Under the pieces are notes generated by a model. The model was not told where the DNA came from. It was given only the letters and a program-made list of their open reading frames with translations, and searched no databases. A stretch of DNA of 10,701 nucleotides from JAKQHY01 sp034429475 (GTDB taxonomy: Bacteria > Chloroflexota > Anaerolineae > B4-G1 > SLSP01): positions 1 through 10,701 of the forward strand of contig DAOUGD010000307.1 in assembly GCA_034429475.1 (NCBI GenBank), written 5' to 3'. Positions 7,002 through 10,701 of this stretch are shown piece by piece (position 1 is the stretch's first letter; each line of letters begins with the position of its first letter). The position numbers were made by a program, and so were the translations under genes.

Positions 7002-7399
7002 GAAGGTAAGGTGATGGGGCCGTCGGGGTGTTGTTCGAGGAAAGTGACGAGTCCTCGGATACGACGGCTGGTTTGGTCGGTGAGGGTGTAGAGAGTATCG
7101 AATTGTTCTTTAGTGATGTAACCTTGGTCAAGAGCTATGTAGGCTTGGGCGCGCACTTCTGCCGCCGAGCCTTTGGCGATGAAAAGATAACGAATGAAGG
7201 TGCGATTGTTCTGGCTTTCGTAGCCTTCCGCAATGTTGGAGATAATAGAAACGGCTGCCCGTTGCATCTGATCGCGCAGTCCGTAATCTCGGCTGAATGG
7301 CGCCATTTTTGTCAGTTGATAGACTAACTTACATACCTCGCGCCCACTCTGCCATCCCAGAATATCTTCAAACTTCTCAATCTTCCCCGCTTTCCCCAC
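6977..7399 (-). CDS. Four-helix-bundle protein (23S rRNA intervening-sequence/S23 family)
   Basis: A 140-residue member of the four-helix-bundle family related to proteins encoded in 23S rRNA intervening sequences. Diagnostic segments are FEDILGWQSGREVCKLVYQLT (helix 1), FSRDYGLRDQMQRAAVSIISN with IAEG directly after it (helix 2 and the conserved loop), FIRYLFIAKGSAAEVRAQ (helix 3) and a final helix SRRIRGLVTFLEQ. The biochemical role of stand-alone members is unknown; the related Avd protein works in diversity-generating retroelements, but no reverse transcriptase is seen here. The start is GTG 7399 with GGAGG six bases upstream. Both flanks are heptamer arrays in opposite orientation. The SD is fused to one array, and the last residues (about PPTHNP) and the TAA lie in the other. 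It interrupts an otherwise sensible ferredoxin-AOR pair, suggesting insertion. Confidence 0.9.
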   Translation of the reverse strand: MGKAGKIEKFEDILGWQSGREVCKLVYQLTKMAPFSRDYGLRDQMQRAAVSIISNIAEGYESQNNRTFIRYLFIAKGSAAEVRAQAYIALDQGYITKEQFDTLYTLTDQTSRRIRGLVTFLEQHPDGPITLPSQPPTHNP

Positions 7400-7408
7400 G
7401 GCTCACCT

Positions 7409-7466
7409 CCCACAACCCACAACCCACAACTCTAAACCCACAACCCATAACTCACAACCCTAAACC
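7409..7466. repeat. GGGTTGT heptamer array (inverse orientation) between ferredoxin and 4HB genes
   Basis: On the plus strand this reads as CCCACAA/CCCATAA-type units, i.e. GGGTTGT/GGGTTAT on the minus strand, with several degenerate members (GAGTTAT, TTTAGAG). It fills the entire gap between the ferredoxin stop and the Shine-Dalgarno of the 4HB gene. Its orientation is opposite to the array at 6911-7001, so the two are complementary across the 4HB gene. In the mRNA it is G-rich and ends in GGGAGG, which is also the ribosome binding site. Confidence 0.9.
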
Positions 7467-7861
7467 TCTTCCAACGCAATCACATCATACGGGCAATAAT
7501 CCGCGCAATACCCGCAGTAGACGCAGATTTGCGGCTTGTGCTGGGTCTCATCCCACAGTGCCGCGCCGAAGGGACACGCTTCCACACAGTTTTTGCAACT
7601 GACGCAGAGGTTGGGCTTGAATTTGACGCCGCCGCCTTCGCGGGGCGTGAGCGCGTCGGTGGGACAGGAGCGGGCGCAGGGTGGATCGGGGCACGCGCGG
7701 CACACGACGACGACAAAGCCCTTGCGGATGCCGCCCGCCGAATGGACGTGAATGCAGGAGGCTTCCAATCCCCCCTCACCCACCCGCCGCGCGCAAGCGA
7801 ACATGCACGCCTGGCAGCCGACGCAGCGATCCACATCAATCACGGATAAACGTTTTGCCAT
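7460..7861 (-). CDS. Four-cluster [4Fe-4S] ferredoxin subunit, AorA/HycB-like
   Basis: A 133-residue electron-transfer protein with sixteen cluster cysteines in four sets: CVGCQACMFAC (C13, C16, C19, C23), CRACPDPPCARSC (C54, C57, C62, C66), CVSCKNCVEACP (C86, C89, C92, C96) and CVYCGYCADYCP (C113, C116, C119, C123). This is the arrangement of HycB/DmsB/YdhY-type subunits and of the AorA polyferredoxin of the Aromatoleum AOR, which forms filaments. It probably takes electrons from the AOR-like enzyme. No NAD(P)-reducing AorC partner is visible in the window. The true start is ATG 7861 (MAKRLSVID) with AAAGGGGG at six-base spacing; the reading frame upstream only translates the heptamer repeat. 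The gene is GC-rich like the AOR gene, and the two are presumably co-transcribed through the 4HB gene. Confidence 0.93.
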   Translation of the reverse strand: MAKRLSVIDVDRCVGCQACMFACARRVGEGGLEASCIHVHSAGGIRKGFVVVVCRACPDPPCARSCPTDALTPREGGGVKFKPNLCVSCKNCVEACPFGAALWDETQHKPQICVYCGYCADYCPYDVIALEEV

Positions 7862-7880
7862 AAATTTCCCCCTTTGTTTT

Positions 7881-7975
7881 GGGTTCTGGGTTCCGGGTTG
7901 TGGGTTATGGGATATTCCCACAACTCTCAACTCACAACCCTCAATCCAAAACCCATAACTCACAACCCACAACCC
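7881..7975. repeat. Inverted GGGTTRT array in the ferredoxin leader
   Basis: The left half (7881-7911) is G-rich on the plus strand (GGGTTCTGGGTTCCGGGTTGT and following) and the right half (7920-7975) is the C-rich complement. The segments 7895-7911 and 7952-7968 match in 16 of 17 positions as an inverted repeat, with weaker pairing further out, around a loop of about 40 bases. In an mRNA starting near 7971 both arms would be present, forming a long hairpin just before the ferredoxin Shine-Dalgarno. Confidence 0.85.
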
Positions 7976-7977
7976 GA

Positions 7978-7983
7978 AGTATA
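7978..7983 (-). promoter_or_regulatory. Candidate -10 element for the ferredoxin-4HB-AOR transcript
   Basis: TATACT on the minus strand, preceded by TG (TGTATACT). The best -35 at 16-bp spacing, TTCTCC, matches TTGACA at only three positions. If used, transcription would begin near 7971, at the edge of the heptamer array, giving a leader of about 110 bases. Confidence 0.3.
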
Positions 7984-8052
7984 CACCGAAAGCGGCGCGG
8001 GAGAATCATCGCCCCCCATTATTCACAGGAAGCCTTTCCGGCGACCTTTCAT

Positions 8053-8080
8053 TTGACTCCCCCTACAACCTTCCTATACT
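8053..8080 (+). promoter_or_regulatory. Sigma70-like promoter TTGACT-16-TATACT
   Basis: On the plus strand TTGACT (8053-8058) and TATACT (8075-8080) are separated by 16 bases; each matches its consensus at five of six positions. Transcription would start near 8087 and give the MFS transporter gene a leader of about 330 bases containing several stem-loops. It is the best promoter-like sequence I found in the window. Confidence 0.55.
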
Positions 8081-8199
8081 CATAAGGGTTCGGGGGGCGG
8101 CTTTTACAAAATCGCAATGGCTATCAGCAAACTAAACGTCCCCATTAGCCCAAGGAGTGTGACCGAACCTACGGCACAGCCCCGGCAATGAAAATTTTC

Positions 8200-8263
8200 A
8201 CATGGATGGACAGGATGGACAGGATTTTTGGGAATCTATCCTGCGAATCCTGTCTATCCATGT
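8200..8263. repeat. Imperfect inverted repeat with GGACAGGAT direct repeats
   Basis: Two 26-base arms (8200-8225 and 8238-8263) are complementary at 22 positions around a 12-base spacer. The left arm itself contains GGACAGGAT twice in tandem. The ends are ACATGGAT and ATCCATGT. This is a small palindromic intergenic element that would form a strong hairpin in RNA or single-stranded DNA. It resembles a repeat I associate with many bacterial genomes, but I cannot verify that here. Confidence 0.85.
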
Positions 8264-8286
8264 TATTGACAGAGGAATTTCTCATT

Positions 8287-8299
8287 AACGCCTGGCGTT
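8287..8299. repeat. Perfect 13-base palindrome AACGCC-T-GGCGTT
   Basis: Six perfect base pairs around a single central T, followed by CACCAGCGG. It could be a dyad operator in the transporter leader or part of another dispersed palindromic element. With a one-base loop it would be poor as an RNA hairpin, which favours a protein-binding dyad or a repeat remnant. Confidence 0.5.
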
Positions 8300-8319
8300 C
8301 ACCAGCGGTTGGATGAAAA

Positions 8320-8383
8320 TTTCACGCCAAGGCGCCAAGCCCGCCAAGTTCTTTACTTTGCGTCTTTGCGTCTTTGCGTGAAA
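8320..8383. repeat. CGCCAAG / TTTGCGT inverted repeat element
   Basis: The left arm (8320-8348) has CGCCAAG-type units and the right arm (8356-8383) has CTTTGCGT repeated three times and then GAAA. The arms are imperfectly complementary (ends TTTCACG and CGTGAAA), with several G-T pairs and a seven-base loop TTCTTTA. The structure ends 18 bases before the Shine-Dalgarno of the transporter, so it could influence translation. Confidence 0.8.
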
Positions 8384-8416
8384 CAGTCTTGTATTTTCAA
8401 GGGAGGTCTTCGTACG

Positions 8417-9649
8417 ATGGAACAAGTCAGCTTCAAGGTCTACAGTTATCGCTGGATTGTGCTTATTGCGTTTATGTTAGTTGTGCTCGTTAATCAACTC
8501 TTGTGGATTACTTTTGCTCCGATCACCAGCAGCGCCGCTGCGTATTATGGGGTTTCAGACCTCAGTATCGGCCTCTTGTCCATGAGTTTTATGATTGTGT
8601 ACATCGTCGTCTCGATTCCTGCCTCATGGGTCATTGATACGTATGGAATCCGTGTCGCTGTGGGGATAGGCGCGGTGCTGACGGGCGTTTTTGGCTTGTC
8701 TCGAGGGCTGGCAGCGGGAAACTATACCCTGGTACTTATCTCGCAAATAGGGATTGCGGTCGGGCAGCCGTTTATCCTCAACGCTATTACTACAGTGGCA
8801 GCCCGGTGGTTCCCTATGCAGGAGCGGGCCACCGCGGCGGGGCTGGGGTCATTGGCGATGTATCTGGGGATTGTCATAGGGATGGCCCTGACTCCTTACC
8901 TGGTGCTCCAATCCAGTATTGAGAAGATGCTCATAGCCTACGGGATTAGCGCCGCACTCGCGGCCCTGGTCTTTTTCGGCGCGGCCAAGGAACGCCCCCT
9001 GACGCCGCTATGTCTGCCGGGCCAGGAAGCACGTTCCCTGGTTTTTGATGGTCTCAAGCAAATCTTGCACCAAAAAGATTTTATCCTTCTGATGCTGATT
9101 TTCTTCGTGGGCCTTGGGACATTCAACGGCGTTACCACCTGGATCGAAAACATTGTCAGTCCCAGGGGATTTTCGAGTACCCAGGCCGGAATTATTGGCG
9201 GCTTGATGGTTGTTGGCGGCATTATCGGCGCAGTGGTTCTACCGTTGCTCTCCGACCGCTTTCGAAGAAGGATTCCATTCTTGAGTCTTTCCGTTGTCGG
9301 AGCCACAGTGGGCCTTGCAGGCCTGACCTATGCCACCAGCTACTGGCTCCTACTCGTCTCAGCCGCTATACTGGGTTTCTTTTTGCTTAGCGCCGGCCCC
9401 ATTGGATTCCAATATGGCGCTGAAATTACCTATCCGGCCCCAGAAGGCACCTCCAACGGACTGCTTCTGCTTATCGGCCAAATTTCAGGGATCATTTTCA
9501 TCTTTGGGATGGATATGTCCAAGTCCCTGGAAACCGGTTCGATGATGTCTTCCCTGATTGTGCTCATCGTGCTGATGGGCCTCGCCCTCCTGCTTTGCAC
9601 GAGACTTGGCGAATCCCCAGCCTTGACGACGAAAGATGCGGGTCATTGA
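8417..9649 (+). CDS. MFS transporter, FLVCR-like
   Basis: A 410-residue, about twelve-span major facilitator protein in the cytoplasmic membrane. Several stretches match the FLVCR group: YYGVSDLSIGLLSMSFMIVY (43-62), PASWVIDTYGIR (68-79, the motif-A region), GQPFILNAITTVAARWFP (116-133) and ITYPAPEGTSNGLL (337-350), the last very like the corresponding FLVCR segment. Animal FLVCR proteins transport choline and ethanolamine (earlier described for haem); the substrate of bacterial relatives is not known to me. A second motif-A-like loop LLSDRFRRRIP lies at 277-287. The start is ATG 8417 with GGAGG ten bases upstream; an in-frame ATG at 8309 would translate a palindromic repeat and is rejected. 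It is divergent from the ferredoxin-AOR genes and convergent with the ABC-2 permease, and is moderate in GC. Confidence 0.88.
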   Translation: MEQVSFKVYSYRWIVLIAFMLVVLVNQLLWITFAPITSSAAAYYGVSDLSIGLLSMSFMIVYIVVSIPASWVIDTYGIRVAVGIGAVLTGVFGLSRGLAAGNYTLVLISQIGIAVGQPFILNAITTVAARWFPMQERATAAGLGSLAMYLGIVIGMALTPYLVLQSSIEKMLIAYGISAALAALVFFGAAKERPLTPLCLPGQEARSLVFDGLKQILHQKDFILLMLIFFVGLGTFNGVTTWIENIVSPRGFSSTQAGIIGGLMVVGGIIGAVVLPLLSDRFRRRIPFLSLSVVGATVGLAGLTYATSYWLLLVSAAILGFFLLSAGPIGFQYGAEITYPAPEGTSNGLLLLIGQISGIIFIFGMDMSKSLETGSMMSSLIVLIVLMGLALLLCTRLGESPALTTKDAGH

Positions 9650-9732
9650 CGTGTTGTTGAATTCACCTAATGACACCACCGACGAGCACAGCGGCATCGT
9701 CAACGATCCCATCGTGCCACGATCCGCAACCG

Positions 9733-10542
9733 TTACTTGATCAGCATCCCCACCACGTATGGCGCCAGCGCCAGCAGCCCCATCAGCGGGTGGCCGCGCC
9801 GGGCCTGGTTGCGGCTGTCCCAGTTGAAGAGGTAGATCGCCAGGCCGAAGGCGATCAGGCCGCTGGCGAGCAGGACGAGAGCCGACGCCGTCGGGTTGAA
9901 GAGCGTCTCGCGCCCGTAAGCCAGCCCCTCGAAGGCCTGCATCGCGTGGGCGGTGGGCAGCAGGCTCGCGAATGGGCGCACCGATTCGGGCAGGACGCTC
10001 AGGGGCATCATCAGCCCGCCGATGAGCATGGAGGGCAGGAAAATCAGTTGCGCCAGAATCACGGTCATCCGGCTGTCCTTGCTGACCACGCCGATGAGCG
10101 CGCCGAGGGCGTTGCACGTGAACGCCATCACCACGGACAACCCCACGAGGGCTGCCCAGTTCGTGGGCGTCGCGCCGCCGAACAGCGGCCCGCAGGTGAG
10201 CGCAATCAGCGTCGCGGCGATCAGCCCGTGAAACATCGTCGTCAGCGTGGGGATGGCGATGATGGACACCGCCGGCACGCCGTTGATTTTGAAGCTGCGG
10301 TAGATGCCGGCTTCCCGCGCCTCTACCAGCGGGCTGGGCAGCCCCAGCAGCGCGCTCGCCACGATGGTGAAGATCACCATCGCTGGGAGCATCGAGTCTT
10401 TGAACATCGGATTGATCTGGGTCATCACCACGCCCATCAGCGCGTAAAATCCCAACGGGAACAGATAGTTAAGAAACACTAACGATGAGTTACGCAGCCC
10501 GGTCTTAAATTCAAAAGCGAAATGGTTTAGAAATGCGGTCAT
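9733..10542 (-). CDS. ABC-2 type transporter permease
   Basis: A 269-residue integral membrane subunit of an ABC-2 exporter (DrrB/NodJ-type). Six hydrophobic segments are visible, at about residues 20-41, 52-70, 90-118, 129-150, 158-185 and 219-240. Typical elements are EAREAGIYRSFKINGVP (74-90), equivalent to the coupling helix region, and FLPSMLIGGLMMPLSVLPE (168-186), the conserved stretch before the last spans. The ATPase partner is not in the window; because this gene is transcribed leftward, it would most likely lie beyond the right edge, upstream. ATG 10542 has a perfect GGAGG five bases upstream, and directly beyond it lies the CGAATWG array. Substrate is unknown; drug, lipid or polysaccharide export are all possible for the family. 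It is GC-rich, like the AOR gene. Confidence 0.9.
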   Translation of the reverse strand: MTAFLNHFAFEFKTGLRNSSLVFLNYLFPLGFYALMGVVMTQINPMFKDSMLPAMVIFTIVASALLGLPSPLVEAREAGIYRSFKINGVPAVSIIAIPTLTTMFHGLIAATLIALTCGPLFGGATPTNWAALVGLSVVMAFTCNALGALIGVVSKDSRMTVILAQLIFLPSMLIGGLMMPLSVLPESVRPFASLLPTAHAMQAFEGLAYGRETLFNPTASALVLLASGLIAFGLAIYLFNWDSRNQARRGHPLMGLLALAPYVVGMLIK

Positions 10543-10551
10543 GATATCCTC

Positions 10552-10701
10552 CGAATAGCGAATTGCGAATAGCGAATAGCGAATTGCGAATTACGAATTG
10601 CGGATCAGCGGATCAGCGGATCAGCGGATCAGCGAGTGAGCGAGAAAGCGAGTGAGCGAATCACCTTGTCACCTTGTCTCCCTCTCTCCCCCTCCCCCTC
10701 C
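10552..10701. repeat. Composite array: CGAATWG, CGGATCAG, CGAGWRAG, CACCTTGT, pyrimidine tract
   Basis: Upstream of the permease, seven CGAATWG-type heptamers (10552-10600; one is CGAATTA) pass into four perfect CGGATCAG octamers (10601-10632), three CGAGWRAG octamers (10633-10656), two CACCTTGT octamers (10662-10677) and a C/T-only tract (10678-10701) that runs off the window. The first unit begins at the Shine-Dalgarno of the permease (complement of CCTCCGAAT). The end of the array is not seen. Confidence 0.9.

Larger units (their letters stand above)
7862..8416. other. Divergent intergenic region rich in inverted repeats
   Basis: These 555 bases separate the ferredoxin (minus) from the MFS transporter (plus). 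From left to right the region holds an inverted GGGTTRT array, a weak minus-strand -10, a good plus-strand promoter, a possible folded leader (8087-8169), and three different palindromic repeats (8200-8263, 8287-8299, 8320-8383). No convincing full gene is present. A hydrophobic reading frame on the minus strand ending at 8104 and a 24-residue plus-strand frame (8117-8191) are the only peptide-like signals, and both are doubtful. Confidence 0.7.

Noticed and set aside
6977..7399. 4HB gene as Avd of a diversity-generating retroelement or as part of a 23S rRNA intervening sequence
   Set aside because: No reverse transcriptase, template/variable repeat pair or rRNA sequence is visible in the window, so only the fold family can be claimed.
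7862..7972. N-terminal extension of the ferredoxin to a TTG at 7972
   Set aside because: The extra 37 residues are only translated heptamer repeat (HNPQPGTQNP), while ATG 7861 has a proper Shine-Dalgarno and starts at the normal family N-terminus.
8117..8191. 24-codon plus-strand leader peptide MAISKLNVPISPRSVTEPTA...
   Set aside because: It follows the promoter but lacks a Shine-Dalgarno at useful distance and overlaps the proposed RNA fold and an opposite-strand frame; not supported as a gene.
8309..8416. N-terminal extension of the MFS transporter to ATG 8309
   Set aside because: It would translate the CGCCAAG/TTTGCGT inverted repeat; ATG 8417 has GGAGG upstream and directly precedes the first membrane span.
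9711..9723. ATCGT-GCC-ACGAT hairpin between the convergent MFS and permease genes as a bidirectional terminator
   Set aside because: The stem has only five pairs and there is no T-run on either side; termination between these genes is likely, but this is not convincing evidence for it.
9670..10482. 270-codon plus-strand reading frame opposite the ABC-2 permease
   Set aside because: Composition is His/Gln/Arg/Gly-rich, typical of the reverse complement of a hydrophobic membrane protein; the permease reading has membrane spans and a good ribosome binding site.

Overview
The window looks like a chromosomal stretch from an environmental bacterium, most plausibly an anaerobic or facultative member of the Chloroflexota (Anaerolineae-like). 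That placement is an inference. It rests on a tungsten-type aldehyde oxidoreductase, a stand-alone S23-type four-helix-bundle gene, many short-unit (7-8 bp) tandem arrays in the gaps, and genes that swing between GC-rich and nearly balanced composition. No rRNA, tRNA, CRISPR or transposase gene was seen.

Layout: ten genes on the minus strand fill positions 98-7861. In transcription order they are: a four-cluster ferredoxin; a four-helix-bundle protein; an AOR-family aldehyde oxidoreductase; a SAM methyltransferase; a small membrane protein; a GNAT acetyltransferase; a lipoprotein alpha/beta hydrolase; a SnoaL/NTF2-like protein; a UDP-glucuronate decarboxylase-like epimerase; and a Nudix hydrolase. 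Several junctions are tightly coupled: an ATGA overlap, a TGA-G-ATG junction, and stop codons fused to Shine-Dalgarno sequences. A 555-bp divergent gap (7862-8416) is packed with inverted repeats, a good sigma70-like promoter and a possible folded leader. It separates the ferredoxin from an FLVCR-like MFS transporter on the plus strand (8417-9649). Convergent to the transporter, on the minus strand, is an ABC-2 type permease (9733-10542).

How the genes may work together: the ferredoxin and the AOR-like enzyme are the two partners of a tungsten aldehyde oxidoreductase resembling AorA/AorB or YdhY/YdhV. The four-helix-bundle gene sits between them, and the gaps on both sides are made almost wholly of GGGTTRT heptamers in opposite orientations. 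The other minus-strand genes look like a loose housekeeping or accessory collection (nucleotide-sugar metabolism, nucleotide sanitation, acetyl and methyl transfer) rather than one pathway.

The most unusual aspect is the repeat landscape. Arrays of GGGTTRT, GGGATTR, CGAATWG/CGGATCAG and purine-rich units lie just upstream of Shine-Dalgarno sequences. The ferredoxin-4HB gap is itself an array, the 4HB stop codon lies inside the next array, and three different palindromic repeats tile the leader of the transporter.
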